Translations under genes and position numbers: made by a program | From: CG2-30-36-16 sp964372115 | Lineage (GTDB): Bacteria > Bacteroidota > Ignavibacteria > Ignavibacteriales > Ignavibacteriaceae | Assembly (NCBI GenBank): GCA_964372115.1 | Contig: CAYJPN010000033.1 | Span: 1-55,592, forward strand | DNA: 55,592 bases | Reading direction: 5' to 3' | In this document: piece by piece, positions 24,255 to 33,648 of the stretch | Numbering within the stretch: the first letter of the stretch is position 1 | How the letters are laid out: every line of letters starts with the position of its first letter | The notes under the pieces: model-generated | Seen by the model: the letters and a program-made list of their open reading frames with translations, nothing else | The model's database searches: none | Told to the model about the DNA's origin: nothing

Positions 24255-25034
24255 ATGAAAAAATTTATTGCAGCATCATTGCTATTATTGCTTGGAATAT
24301 TCCTTGCATCCTGCGACAGCAACTCAACAGATCCCAATCCTCCAGGTGACGCCAAGGGTTCTATATTGATGATTTCAATTCCAGCCGGCGCACAGGTATA
24401 TTTTAATAATGCATTACACGGTATAACACCCGATACAATAAAAAATGTTACTCCCGGTACATATTCAGTTACATTAAAACTTACCGGCTATAGAGACACT
24501 ACTATTGCAGGTATTGTCGTTGAAGATAATATTATCGCCACAAAAACCGTTACTCTCACGTCCGATGTTGCCCTCGATAAATTCGGATTTACTACCCCGG
24601 TTAAAATTTACGAAACACAAGGAACTACAGTTTCACAGCCAAGTGGTTTAGACCTTTCTACCGGTATGGCTTACGGTGTTTCCGGTACCGATAAAGGATT
24701 AGTTGATATCTATTATTCGACAAGTGGAACAGGCGGAGGTTACTTAGTTCAAAGCGCAGACTTAAATACAACGAATGGATTAATACGCGTAACAAAATTT
24801 CAGGTTGGAGCAAGCGCTAATATATATGACAATACTCCATCGCCATTAAAGACAACTGGTACATGGACGAACAACATGGATGACCGCGAAACAAATTATG
24901 TTTTCTTATACGATCATGACGGTCATTACTCAAAAATTAAAATTGTTAACTATGGCGGCGGCAACCCCGGCGACCCTGCATGGGTTGAAGTTCAGTGGTT
25001 ATACAATAAAACCTTAGGTGATGTAAGATTTTAA
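24255..25034 (+). CDS. Lipoprotein with PEGA domain
   Basis: In this 259-aa protein the signal peptide ends in the lipobox L-A-S-C (Cys20). Residues 35-98 are a PEGA domain (GSILMISIPAGAQVYFNNALHG, then PGTYSVTLKLTGYRDTT), a small beta module common on surface proteins. The remainder (100-259) is a beta-rich region containing DHDGHYSKIKI and WVEVQWLYNK, resembling HmuY-type lipoproteins of Bacteroidota, which bind haem; this second assignment is tentative. It follows the previous lipoprotein by 31 nt and ends at a bidirectional terminator shared with aspS. Confidence 0.78.
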   Translation: MKKFIAASLLLLLGIFLASCDSNSTDPNPPGDAKGSILMISIPAGAQVYFNNALHGITPDTIKNVTPGTYSVTLKLTGYRDTTIAGIVVEDNIIATKTVTLTSDVALDKFGFTTPVKIYETQGTTVSQPSGLDLSTGMAYGVSGTDKGLVDIYYSTSGTGGGYLVQSADLNTTNGLIRVTKFQVGASANIYDNTPSPLKTTGTWTNNMDDRETNYVFLYDHDGHYSKIKIVNYGGGNPGDPAWVEVQWLYNKTLGDVRF

Positions 25035-25052
25035 ATAATCATATTTAAGATT

Positions 25053-25091
25053 AAAAAAAAAGCCGCGGTTAATAATTGCGGCTTTTTTTTT
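25053..25091. terminator. Bidirectional terminator between the PEGA lipoprotein and aspS
   Basis: The stem AAAGCCGC/GCGGCTTT (25059-25066 and 25078-25085) is flanked by an A run on the left and a run of T on the right, so it works on both strands for these convergent genes. Confidence 0.85.
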
Positions 25092-25114
25092 GAAAGTATT
25101 TTTATTTTTTGATT

Positions 25115-26884
25115 TTATTTTCGAACTCGTATGTAAAGCTCGGTCAACTGTGCTTCACTTACTTCGGAAGGGCAATCATCCATCAACGAGACCGCGCTCG
25201 CTGTTTTTGGGAAAGCAATTACATCGCGTATTGAATTTTCACCTGCAAATATCATTGCCATTCTATCAAATCCAAATGCAATTCCTCCATGCGGGGGAGC
25301 GCCGTATTGAAATGCTTTCATCAAAAAACCGAATTTCGCTTCAGCTTCTTCATCACTAATACCAAGGGCTTTAAACATCTTTGCTTGAAAATCGGCATTA
25401 TGAATTCTTATGCTGCCGCCTGCAATTTCACTTCCGTTCAGTACAAGATCGTAAGCGCGTGCGTGTACACTTCCAGGGTCAGTATCCATAAATTCAATAT
25501 CTTCAACCCGCGGCGACGTGAACGGATGATGCATTGCGTAAAAGCGCCGGGTTTCTTCATCCCACTCAAACAGAGGAAAATCAGTTACCCAAAGAAGTTT
25601 TGGCTCACTATCTTTTTTTATTAAATCCAAACGACGCGCCATTTCAAGGCGCAGGGCGCCCATTATATTTAATGCTTTTAACTTTGACCCGGACAGGATA
25701 AACAATAAATCGCCCGGTTTTGCACCGAGTTTATTTATTATACCAAGCTTTTCTTCATCGCTTAAAAACTTAGCAACAGGAGCATCAAGCCCATCTTCTT
25801 TAACGCGCATCCAAATTAATCCGCCGGCGCCGAGTTTTTTTACAAATTCTGTTAAAACATCAAGCTGGTTACGAGTATATTCTCCGCAACCCGGAGCAAG
25901 CAAACCGGTTATTATTCCTTTATTTTCTATCTGATCTTTAAATACTTTAAAACCTGTATTTGCAAACAGCTCATTTAATGTTACCATCTCAAGATCAAAA
26001 CGAAGATCCGGTTTATCCGAACCGTAACGTTCCATTGCTTCATTAAACGATAAACGGGGAATGGGGAGGTGAAGATCTTTGTTCCAAATTTCTTTGAACA
26101 TATCTTTCATCAAACCTTCTACTATCTCAAAAATATCCTCTTGATCAACAAAAGACATTTCAACATCAATCTGCGTAAACTCAGGCTGGCGGTCTGCCCG
26201 CAGGTCTTCATCGCGGAAACATTTTACGATCTGAAAATATCTATCCATTCCTGATACCATAAGCAATTGTTTGTATTGCTGGGGAGACTGCGGCAGCGCA
26301 TAAAATTTCCCTTTGTGCAGACGGCTTGGAACAAGAAAATCGCGCGCGCCTTCCGGTGTACTTTTCATCAGCACAGGGGTTTCAACTTCAGTAAAATTAT
26401 GTGCATCAAAATATTTTCTTGCAAGCATATACATTTTATGCCGCAGCAATAAATTTTTTTGAATTATAGGTCTTCTTAAATCGAGGTAACGATATTTTAA
26501 TCTAATTTCTTCATGCGTGTCTATTTTATCAGCTATCGGAAAGGGCGGAGTTTTTGCTTCATTTAATATAAGAAGTTTGTTTGCCATAATATCCACATGC
26601 CCGGTAGGAAGTTCGGGATTGTCGGTATCAGCCGGGCGTTTTCTTACTATTCCTTCAATCGATACAACATACTCGCTTCTAAGTTCCTTACCAAGATGGT
26701 GAGCGTCTGCATTAAAAGCCGGCTCAAATACTACCTGTGTAATTCCGTAGCGGTCGCGCAAATCGATAAAAATTAAACCGCCAAGATCGCGTCTGGTATC
26801 TACCCACCCGTTTAAAATTACAAGTTCGCCAATGTTTGTTTCACGTAATTCACCGCATGTATGCGTTCTTTTCTTGAACTGCAT
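25115..26884 (-). CDS. aspS: Aspartyl-tRNA synthetase
   Basis: The 589-aa class II synthetase charges tRNA-Asp with aspartate. The anticodon-binding OB fold is at 1-110 (HTCGELRETNIGELVILNGWV). Catalytic motifs include QSPQQYKQLLMVSGMDRYFQIVKCFRDED with RADRQPEFTQID. The bacterial GAD insertion spans about 290-415. Motif 3 is GGIAFGFDRMAMI near 540, followed by the DVIAFPKT signature of bacterial AspRS. The length is normal. No gatCAB genes are in view, so whether it is discriminating or also charges tRNA-Asn cannot be decided. It is monocistronic, with terminator downstream. Confidence 0.97.
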   Translation of the reverse strand: MQFKKRTHTCGELRETNIGELVILNGWVDTRRDLGGLIFIDLRDRYGITQVVFEPAFNADAHHLGKELRSEYVVSIEGIVRKRPADTDNPELPTGHVDIMANKLLILNEAKTPPFPIADKIDTHEEIRLKYRYLDLRRPIIQKNLLLRHKMYMLARKYFDAHNFTEVETPVLMKSTPEGARDFLVPSRLHKGKFYALPQSPQQYKQLLMVSGMDRYFQIVKCFRDEDLRADRQPEFTQIDVEMSFVDQEDIFEIVEGLMKDMFKEIWNKDLHLPIPRLSFNEAMERYGSDKPDLRFDLEMVTLNELFANTGFKVFKDQIENKGIITGLLAPGCGEYTRNQLDVLTEFVKKLGAGGLIWMRVKEDGLDAPVAKFLSDEEKLGIINKLGAKPGDLLFILSGSKLKALNIMGALRLEMARRLDLIKKDSEPKLLWVTDFPLFEWDEETRRFYAMHHPFTSPRVEDIEFMDTDPGSVHARAYDLVLNGSEIAGGSIRIHNADFQAKMFKALGISDEEAEAKFGFLMKAFQYGAPPHGGIAFGFDRMAMIFAGENSIRDVIAFPKTASAVSLMDDCPSEVSEAQLTELYIRVRK

Positions 26885-27063
26885 TTTAAGATAAAGCTCC
26901 TTCCGAGTTAAGAATTTTGAGTGGTAAAAATAAACAATTAGGCAGGGGCAAACAAATACAATTAAAATCCTTAAAAAAATAAACTTATGCGGGAACTTTA
27001 ACGGAAAACAGTTTGTTGTATTTATAGTTGTTATTTGAAAGTTTCGCGCGACACATGTTTCGC
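26885..27063. other. Intergenic, promoter region of aspS
   Basis: This AT-rich stretch is upstream of aspS (minus) and of the candidate RNA (plus). No coding signal is visible. A TTGAAA at 27035-27040 lies 23 nt before a TATAAT, which is too far for a standard pair. Confidence 0.4.
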
Positions 27064-27199
27064 TATAATGAGTAAACCAAAAAGATCTGATGTATCATTG
27101 GTACTGCTTAATTACCGATTAGTACGAGTGGATGTAAGATGAATATACTTTGGTTTACTTAACAAAAATCCCGGTTTGTGTGCAGCCGGGATTTTTTTT
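27064..27199 (+). ncRNA. Candidate small RNA or structured leader upstream of the phosphorylase gene
   Basis: A TATAAT at 27064-27069 is followed by AGTAAACCAAA (27071-27081), about 67 nt, then its exact reverse complement TTTGGTTTACT (27149-27159). A strong terminator hairpin with a T8 run (27164-27199) comes next. No open frame fills the interval, and the next gene begins 46 nt after the T run. Either a free-standing RNA of about 125 nt or an attenuated leader is consistent. It matches no RNA family I can name. Confidence 0.4.
27164..27199 (+). terminator. Rho-independent terminator
   Basis: The stem AATCCCGG/CCGGGATT with a loop of about 11 nt is followed by T8. It is oriented plus and lies between no annotated gene and the phosphorylase, which implies a transcript starting upstream of it. 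Confidence 0.75.
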
Positions 27200-27245
27200 A
27201 TTATAGTTTATTAATTTACCAAAGCTATTAAAAATACAGAACTCG

Positions 27246-28559
27246 ATGAACACAATAGAAATAATTAGAAAAAAAAGAAACAACAAAACTTTAACAAATG
27301 AAGAGATAATGGAATTGATTGGTTGGTATACGGGCGGAATGATACCCGATTACCAATTCAGCGCATTTCTTATGGCTACTTATCTTCAGGGGATGAATAA
27401 AGAAGAAACAGCGGCTTTAACGAGAGCAATGTTATTTAGCGGAGAGATAATTGATCTCTCAATGCTGGGCGGCGCTAAAGTAGATAAACATTCAACCGGC
27501 GGAGTTGGAGATAAAACATCCTTAATAATTGCACCGATTGTTGCAGCCGCAGGTATTTTTGTACCGATGATATCGGGACGCGGACTCGGACACACCGGCG
27601 GAACGTTAGACAAACTTGAAGCTATACCCGGTTTCAGAACAGATCTTAACTTGAAGGAGTATAAATCAGTATTAAAAAAATGCGGCGCAGTATTAGTAGG
27701 GCAAACAAAAGAAATTGCGCCCGCTGATAAATTAATTTATGCACTTCGCGATGTTACTGCCACAGTAGAGTCAATTCCTCTTATAACCAGCAGCATTATG
27801 AGCAAAAAGCTCGCAGAAGGGATTGACGGACTTGTGCTTGATGTTAAAACCGGCAGCGGCGCTTTTATGAGCCATACAAAAGACGCTGTCCGTCTTGCCG
27901 AATCTTTGATAAATACTGCCGTTGCGTTCGATAAAAAAGTAATTGCATTTATTACCGATATGAACCAACCGCTCGGAACACATATTGGCAACTGGTTAGA
28001 AATTGTTGAAACAATAAATATCTTAAAGGGTGATGTTAAAAATGATCTTTACGAGTTAAGCATGGTGCTTGCCGGCGCAATGATTTATCTTGGAGGTAAA
28101 GCTGCTTCAATTAATGAAGGGGAAAAAATAGCGATACAACTAATTGACAACCGCAAGGCGTTTGATAAATTTTTGCAAATTGTAAAAGCACAGGGCGGAG
28201 ACATTTCTTATCTAAAAAATTTGGAAAAATATCCGCAGCCAAAATTCAAAGACGTTTTGAAACTAAATGAAAGCGGTTATTTAAGTAAGATTGATAATTA
28301 CGAAATAGGAATGGCTGCTTCGATGCTTGGCGCCGGAAGAATGACAAAAGAAGATATAATAGACCCGAAAGCCGGAATCATTTTTACCGCAAAACTTGGC
28401 GATAAAATAAAAGACGGTGATGTTGTAGGTGAAATATTTTCGGACGAAAAATATAAACTTGCTGATGCAAAAAAAAGGATATTAAGTGCTTTAACGTTTG
28501 ATAATAAAAAACCGCGAAAAATGGAATTAGTAAAACGCGTAATGGTCGGTGGTAAATAA
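27246..28559 (+). CDS. Pyrimidine-nucleoside/thymidine phosphorylase
   Basis: The 437-aa enzyme splits thymidine or uridine with phosphate to free base and (deoxy)ribose-1-phosphate in nucleoside salvage. The family signature SGRGLGHTGGTLDKLEAIPG near residues 107-126 is intact. So are KVDKHSTGGVGDKTSL (phosphate-binding, about 79-94), the substrate region ALRDVTATVESIPLI and SSIMSKKLAEG. The N-terminal alpha domain and C-terminal alpha/beta domain (KLGDKIKDGDVVGEIFSD) are complete. Length matches the thymidine/pyrimidine phosphorylase family (about 435). Choosing between deoA and pdp needs a tree. It is monocistronic between two terminators. Confidence 0.95.
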   Translation: MNTIEIIRKKRNNKTLTNEEIMELIGWYTGGMIPDYQFSAFLMATYLQGMNKEETAALTRAMLFSGEIIDLSMLGGAKVDKHSTGGVGDKTSLIIAPIVAAAGIFVPMISGRGLGHTGGTLDKLEAIPGFRTDLNLKEYKSVLKKCGAVLVGQTKEIAPADKLIYALRDVTATVESIPLITSSIMSKKLAEGIDGLVLDVKTGSGAFMSHTKDAVRLAESLINTAVAFDKKVIAFITDMNQPLGTHIGNWLEIVETINILKGDVKNDLYELSMVLAGAMIYLGGKAASINEGEKIAIQLIDNRKAFDKFLQIVKAQGGDISYLKNLEKYPQPKFKDVLKLNESGYLSKIDNYEIGMAASMLGAGRMTKEDIIDPKAGIIFTAKLGDKIKDGDVVGEIFSDEKYKLADAKKRILSALTFDNKKPRKMELVKRVMVGGK

Positions 28560-28616
28560 GTAGTAGGAATTAAATTTTACTATTTTAATAAGCACGACAA
28601 TATATATTGCAAATTT

Positions 28617-28642
28617 AAGCCCCGAATGACCGGGGCTTTTTT
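28617..28642 (+). terminator. Terminator of the phosphorylase gene
   Basis: The stem AAGCCCCG/CGGGGCTT with a 6-nt loop is followed by T6. It lies in the 87-nt gap between convergent genes. Confidence 0.85.
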
Positions 28643-28646
28643 ATAT

Positions 28647-29627
28647 CTATTTATTGATTTCCACAAAAGCTTTTTGGACAAATTTAAATTCATCATCAGT
28701 AAGCGGAGTATCGGCACCGGACAGATTTGCCATCACCTGCTTTAAATTTCTAAAGCCTGGAATAACCGCGCCGGTGGGTTTGTAGTGAAGCAAATATTGT
28801 AACGCCACCCGCGCGAGTTCTTCAACAGAAGCGCCGAATTTCCCTTTTAATGTTTCAATAACCGGATCAAGTTTTTCGAGGTTTTCTTTTGTAAACCGGG
28901 GTGAGTTTGCCCGGTGATCGCCAGGCTCAAACTTTGGCGGATTATTTTTATCGTACTTGCCGAGCATTAAACCCTGAGCAAGAGGTCCGAATGCCACAAA
29001 TGAAATTTGATTTGTGTCTAAAAGTTTTCGTGTCGGTGAACCGCCCTGTACAAAACGGTCATCAATTGCACTTGCAAAACTCTGCAGTATATCCGGTTTT
29101 ACTTTTGGAATAAGTTTTACAAAATCCTGATGGTTGTAAGCTGACTGCCCGATAATTCTTATCTTCCCTTCCTCTTTTAATCTGTACATTGTTTCAACAG
29201 CGTCATCAAGGTATTCATCATTTTTACCAAAATCGCCGTGATGGAAATAATAAATATCGATGTAATTTCTTTTTAAATTTATCAATGACTGTTCGCACTG
29301 ATGACGAATATGCTGAGGCAGGTAGGCGTGTTCGGAAGTTCCGGGAAACCAACCGATTTTAGTTGCGATAACAAATTTATTTGTTCTCTCTCCAAGAATT
29401 CTCGCAAGCATTCTTTCCGCTCTGCCGTTACCGTAAACATCCGCATTATCAAAATGATTAACACCTTTATCGATTGCATAGTTTACTGCTTCTTTTACTT
29501 CAGCTTCATTTACATTCGCCCAGCCGTTCGGCACTCCGTTAACCCAGTTTAAACCGCCCATTGTCCAGCATCCGAGACTTATTTCGGATACTTCGACATC
29601 TGTTTTTCCTAATTTTCTGTATTTCAT
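28647..29627 (-). CDS. Aldo/keto reductase
   Basis: This 326-aa NADPH-dependent oxidoreductase has the (beta/alpha)8 fold of the AKR superfamily. The catalytic set is visible: Asp and Tyr in FDNADVYGNGRAERML (about 59-74), Lys in FVIATKIGW and His in DIYYFHHGD. The C-terminal cofactor segment (VIPGFRNLKQVMANL) resembles the AKR11/YajO-like group. Length is normal. It is expected to reduce aldehydes or ketones in the cytoplasm; the substrate cannot be assigned. The gene is probably monocistronic, convergent with the phosphorylase. Confidence 0.92.
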   Translation of the reverse strand: MKYRKLGKTDVEVSEISLGCWTMGGLNWVNGVPNGWANVNEAEVKEAVNYAIDKGVNHFDNADVYGNGRAERMLARILGERTNKFVIATKIGWFPGTSEHAYLPQHIRHQCEQSLINLKRNYIDIYYFHHGDFGKNDEYLDDAVETMYRLKEEGKIRIIGQSAYNHQDFVKLIPKVKPDILQSFASAIDDRFVQGGSPTRKLLDTNQISFVAFGPLAQGLMLGKYDKNNPPKFEPGDHRANSPRFTKENLEKLDPVIETLKGKFGASVEELARVALQYLLHYKPTGAVIPGFRNLKQVMANLSGADTPLTDDEFKFVQKAFVEINK

Positions 29628-29817
29628 TTTATTCCTTTCATTTCAAAATAAACTATTTTAATATAGAAAAGTTTGTCATCTTACAAAAGAGAACCACAGA
29701 AGTAACACAAAAAACAAATCCATTTATCAAAAAGAAATGGCTTACAAAGATTATTTATTTTATATTTAACAGTTCACAATGTTACAAATCAATTATTAAT
29801 AAAATAACGGAGCCCTG

Positions 29818-32475
29818 ATGAATAAGAAACAAATTTTATTCTTTATTTTTTTTATTACTTTATGCTCAGCCGCATTTGCGCAATTGCCTCCTCTTATTGA
29901 AAGAGAAGTGTTTTTTGGCGACCCGGAAATAAGCGGCTCGCAAATATCTCCCGACGGGAATTACATTTCATTTTTTAAACCCTTTAACAATGTTAGAAAT
30001 ATTTGGGTTAAAAAAGTTGATGATCCGTTTGAAAAAGCAAAACCTATTACCGCTGATGAATCGCGGCCTATCTCAAGTTACTTTTGGTCGAGAGATTCAA
30101 AGTATATTCTTTTTGCGCAGGATAAAGGAGGGGATGAAAATTTTAGAATTTACGCGGTTGACCCGAATGGCGAGGGAAACCCTGTACCGGAAGCAAAAGA
30201 TTTAACTCCGATGGATAAAGTTCGGGCAATGATATTTGATGTGCCGAAAAATAGCCCGGATGAAATTCTTGTCGGTTTAAACGACCGCAACCCACAGCTT
30301 CATGATGTTTACAAAATAAAAATCTCTACCGGTGAAAGAACGCTTGTAAGAGAAAACAAAGAAAATGTTATTGGCTGGCTTACCGATTTGGACGGAGACC
30401 TAAAACTTGGAATAAGACAAACACAAGACGGAGGCTCCGAAATATTAAAAATAGACGGCGACAGCCTTGTTTCTATTTATAAAGTAAACAGCGAGGAATC
30501 GGCTGGACCTCTTCGTTTTATCCCCGGCAGTGAAAAATTTTATTTGATAACCGATAAGGGAGAAAGAGATAAATCGGAGTTGGTTTTGTACGATTTGAAA
30601 ACCGGCAAAACAGAGTTGGTTGATAAAGACCCGATGAATGAAGTGGATTTAAGTAATGTTGTTTTTTCAGATATAACTAATAAAATTCTCGCAACGGTTT
30701 ATAACGGGGCGAAAAGAAGAGTGTACCCTAAAGATGAAAAGTTTGCGAAGGATTATGAAGTATTAAAAAGTCAAGTTCCCGAAGGTGATATTTATTCGAC
30801 AAGCATGACCGCAGATGAACAAATATGGTTAGTGGCGGTTACAAGAGATGTTGATCCCGGTTCGGTTTATCTGTTTAACAGAAATACTGGGCAAGCCAAA
30901 CTGCTGTATAAATCGCGTCCGAATCTCCCTTCCGAAAATCTTGCGGAGATGAAGCCGGTTACTTATAAATCGCGCGATGGTCTTGACATCCCTGCATACT
31001 TAACTTTACCAAAAGGTGTTGAACCAAAAAATCTTCCTGTTGTTATGTTAATACACGGCGGGCCCTGGGCGCGCGACCAATGGAGTTACAGCGGTCTTGT
31101 ACAGTTTCTTGCAAACCGCGGTTACGCTGTTTTTCAACCAAACTTTAGAGGCTCAACCGGTTATGGTAAAAAATTCTTGAACGCCGGAAACAAAGAGTGG
31201 GGCACCGGGGCTATGCAGCATGATATAACAGACGGCGTAAAATATCTTATCGCTGAAGGTATTGCCGATCCGAAACGTGTAGCAATTGCTGGCGGTTCTT
31301 ACGGCGGTTATGCTACACTTGCGGGACTTGCGTTTACACCCGACACATACGCTGCCGGTTTTGATATTGTTGGTCCTTCAAATATTCTTACACTTTTAAA
31401 AAGTATTCCTCCGTACTGGGAACCGATACGCAAAATATTTAACGTCCGTGTTGGTAACATGGACGACTCGAAAGAGAAAAAAATGCTTGAAGAGCAGTCG
31501 CCGTTAAACTCAGCAGATAAAATAAAAGCTCCGTTATATGTTGTACAGGGCGCAAACGATCCGCGTGTAAAAAAAGCAGAGTCGGATCAGATTGTATTAA
31601 AGATGCGCGAATTGGGCAGACAGGTTGAGTATATGGTTGCTCCGGATGAGGGACATGGTTTTGCGGGTCTTGAAAACCGGGTTGCTATGTTTGCGGCAAT
31701 GGAAAAATTTCTTGCCAAACATTTAAAAGGCAGATACGAAGAGGAACTACGCCCCGAGATAAAAAAACGTCTTGATGAAATTACAGTTGACATAAACAGC
31801 GTTACGCTTCCAAAGGTTGAAGAAGTGGCGGACGGCGCAGTTAAATTTGACGGAAGTAAAGTTGTGGAAGGAAGTTATAAGTACACAATAAATGTTGACT
31901 CACGCGGGCAGAAGATGGAAATGGCACAAACAAGAACAATAACAAAAGATGGAAACAAAATAAAAGTTATTGATGAAGTAACAGGAATGATGGCAGGCAT
32001 TGACACAGTTGAAGTTGATGCCGCAACACTGCTGCCTATAAGAAGAGCAGCCAAACAGGGTCCGGCAACAATAAATATTCTCTTTACAAAAGAATCTGTT
32101 GACGGAAAAATTTTAATGGGGCCTCAAACGATGCCGATAAATGTAAAATTAGACGAGCCGGTTCTTTCCGACGGAGCGAATATTGACCTTGCTGTAGCTT
32201 CCCTGCCGTTGAAGGAAGGTTATAAAACATCGGTAAAACAGTTTGATCTAATGAGCGCTTCTGTAAAAACATACAACGTCGAGTGTGCCGGTTCTGAAAC
32301 AATTACCGCAGCGGATAATGAATACGACACTTATAAAGTTACTCTTACTCCCGTTGGTGAAACAAATGGTTCGACGGTTTGGATCGATAAAAAAACAGGT
32401 GTGCAGATAAAATCGGAAATTAAATTAGGCGCGCAAATGGGCGGCGGCACGGTTGTTTCTATTTTAACGAAATAG
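29818..32475 (+). CDS. Secreted S9-family (prolyl oligopeptidase-like) peptidase with extra C-terminal domain
   Basis: The 885-aa protein has a Sec signal peptide (1-21, ending FAQ). An N-terminal beta-propeller (30-370) is followed by an alpha/beta-hydrolase domain (375-640). The catalytic triad is S494 in GGSYGGYA, D581 in GANDPRV and H613 in DEGHGFAG; HGGPWARDQW near 413 forms the oxyanion region. The arrangement matches acylaminoacyl-peptidase or DPP IV-like S9 enzymes, which trim peptides in the periplasm. Residues from about 645 to 885 are an added beta-rich domain (repeating ...TYKVTLTPVGETNGSTVWID), reminiscent of DUF3108-type proteins, not usual in S9 peptidases. No lipobox or type IX sorting domain is present. 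Confidence 0.92.
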   Translation: MNKKQILFFIFFITLCSAAFAQLPPLIEREVFFGDPEISGSQISPDGNYISFFKPFNNVRNIWVKKVDDPFEKAKPITADESRPISSYFWSRDSKYILFAQDKGGDENFRIYAVDPNGEGNPVPEAKDLTPMDKVRAMIFDVPKNSPDEILVGLNDRNPQLHDVYKIKISTGERTLVRENKENVIGWLTDLDGDLKLGIRQTQDGGSEILKIDGDSLVSIYKVNSEESAGPLRFIPGSEKFYLITDKGERDKSELVLYDLKTGKTELVDKDPMNEVDLSNVVFSDITNKILATVYNGAKRRVYPKDEKFAKDYEVLKSQVPEGDIYSTSMTADEQIWLVAVTRDVDPGSVYLFNRNTGQAKLLYKSRPNLPSENLAEMKPVTYKSRDGLDIPAYLTLPKGVEPKNLPVVMLIHGGPWARDQWSYSGLVQFLANRGYAVFQPNFRGSTGYGKKFLNAGNKEWGTGAMQHDITDGVKYLIAEGIADPKRVAIAGGSYGGYATLAGLAFTPDTYAAGFDIVGPSNILTLLKSIPPYWEPIRKIFNVRVGNMDDSKEKKMLEEQSPLNSADKIKAPLYVVQGANDPRVKKAESDQIVLKMRELGRQVEYMVAPDEGHGFAGLENRVAMFAAMEKFLAKHLKGRYEEELRPEIKKRLDEITVDINSVTLPKVEEVADGAVKFDGSKVVEGSYKYTINVDSRGQKMEMAQTRTITKDGNKIKVIDEVTGMMAGIDTVEVDAATLLPIRRAAKQGPATINILFTKESVDGKILMGPQTMPINVKLDEPVLSDGANIDLAVASLPLKEGYKTSVKQFDLMSASVKTYNVECAGSETITAADNEYDTYKVTLTPVGETNGSTVWIDKKTGVQIKSEIKLGAQMGGGTVVSILTK

Positions 32476-32611
32476 GATTTTTGAAAAGATGTTATTATAA
32501 ATGTGTATGGACAGAAAATTTTTCTATCCTTACACATTTTAATATTACGGGTATATGCAGCCAAACCGAATTTTCTAAGAGAGTCAATTAAAGTTTTTAG
32601 AGATGCCCTAA

Positions 32612-32809
32612 AGGGTTGAAGGCACAAGAGAAACTGTTGAAAAATATATTAAACATTACAATAAAATACCGCCTCATAGTGCAGTTGATTACCTTACTCC
32701 CGAAGATTTTTTGCTTGGCAGACAGGGAAAAAAATTAGCTGTAAGAGAAATCAGACTGAAGCAAGCAGAAAAAAGAAAAGAAATTTGGAGCAAAGCAAAT
32801 GCAGCCTAA
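32612..32809 (+). pseudogene. C-terminal remnant of an IS3/rve-type transposase
   Basis: An open 65-codon tail ending in TAA encodes VEKYIKHYN-KIPPHSAVDYLTPEDF followed by a basic tail (KQAEKRKEIWSKANAA). The YI-x-x-YN and HSA-x-x-YLTPE motifs are the end of the integrase core of IS3-like transposases. A stop codon directly precedes the frame and no catalytic DDE part or start remains, so the element is dead. Confidence 0.75.
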
Positions 32810-32897
32810 GAAGATAAATCTCAAGGATGATGCATGAGTCATAAAACTCTTAGCGAAATGTGCGGAATGAAGACACCCCGGAAGTGTCGTAGTCGGT

Positions 32898-32973
32898 TAT
32901 CCGTTTCCGTTAGCAAACGGATAACGGAAACGGATTAAGTGAAGCGGGTTTAATTTGATAACCTTGGAAAATA
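32898..32973 (-). repeat. 76-bp dispersed repeat, copy 1 (inverted relative to copy 2)
   Basis: Read on the minus strand it matches 55308-55383 over 76 bp with three differences. The core is palindromic (TATCCGTTTGCTAACGGA... with repeated CCGTT/AACGG arms) and is joined to AAGGTTATCAAATTAAACCC. Similarity continues weakly to AAAAACTAT...GTGAAAAGC near 33012. It probably forms a stem-loop in RNA or single-stranded DNA. Confidence 0.8.
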
Positions 32974-33071
32974 GTCCTTTAATAAATAGTTTTTGTAAAC
33001 GCTGCTTTTCACTTGAACCATTCCAAACATGTCTCTCTTTTTTTTCAATATCTGTTCAAAATAAATTATAA

Positions 33072-33253
33072 TATTTCGTCCCGATGGGACTTTTAACATA
33101 GATAGCGCGGGGACTTATACTACAAATATTTTGTCCCTATCAGCAGTTAATCCGTTTATTCTGAAGTGTTTTTTATTACTAATCCTGTGAAGGACTCAAT
33201 ATTTATAGAAAGAAAAACCCGTAATAATTTCAAGTCCCGTATGGGACGAAATA
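33072..33253. repeat. Inverted pair of REP-like palindromes
   Basis: TATTTCGTCCCGATGGGACTT at 33072-33092 and its near reverse complement at 33232-33253 (rc TATTTCGTCCC-ATACGGGACTT) face each other across 139 nt. Each unit is itself a GTCCC-x-GGGAC hairpin. The pairing resembles REP doublets. Confidence 0.65.
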
Positions 33254-33648
33254 TGGAGAGTGAGTTCAAGTATTACAAATTATATTGATAATACTGCAAG
33301 TGGTATTTTTTTTTATCTATATAATGATTTTGAACACAAATGAAAAATACTCTATCACAAACATTTGCTTATAAGGAAGTAAACAACTATTTTTTTAGCA
33401 ATTAAGAATCGATTATTCAAATTACCATACTCTTTTATAATACTTAAGTTAAAAGTATACTTTTCAAATAGTTAGATTTACACAAAAAAAAACGAAAAGT
33501 ATAAAGGCAAAAGAAAAATATCCAGGCGCTACACCAGGATTATTACTGCTTGAGTTGTTTTTCTCACACTTTCTTTATGATTTTTTTTACAAGGATATCT
33601 TTTCCCTTGAAGCATTACAATTAATGATTCACAAACAAAGGTGTTATA

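Larger units (their letters stand above)
32476..33648. other. Gene-poor, repeat-rich interval
   Basis: This 1.17-kb stretch contains no intact gene. It holds an IS transposase tail (32612-32809), a 76-bp dispersed repeat (32898-32973), and a pair of inverted REP-like hairpins (33072-33253). The last 390 nt are AT-rich and presumably hold the promoter of the sensor kinase, with AAGG and TATAAT just before its ATG. Confidence 0.6.

Noticed and set aside
29561..29818. 85-aa hydrophobic frame upstream of the S9 peptidase
   Set aside because: It starts inside the aldo/keto reductase gene on the other strand, is composed of AT-rich codons (F, I, K, N) and has no Shine-Dalgarno.
33072..33253. Possible CRISPR array
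   Set aside because: Only two similar units exist, and they are in opposite orientations without regular spacers; no cas gene is present.
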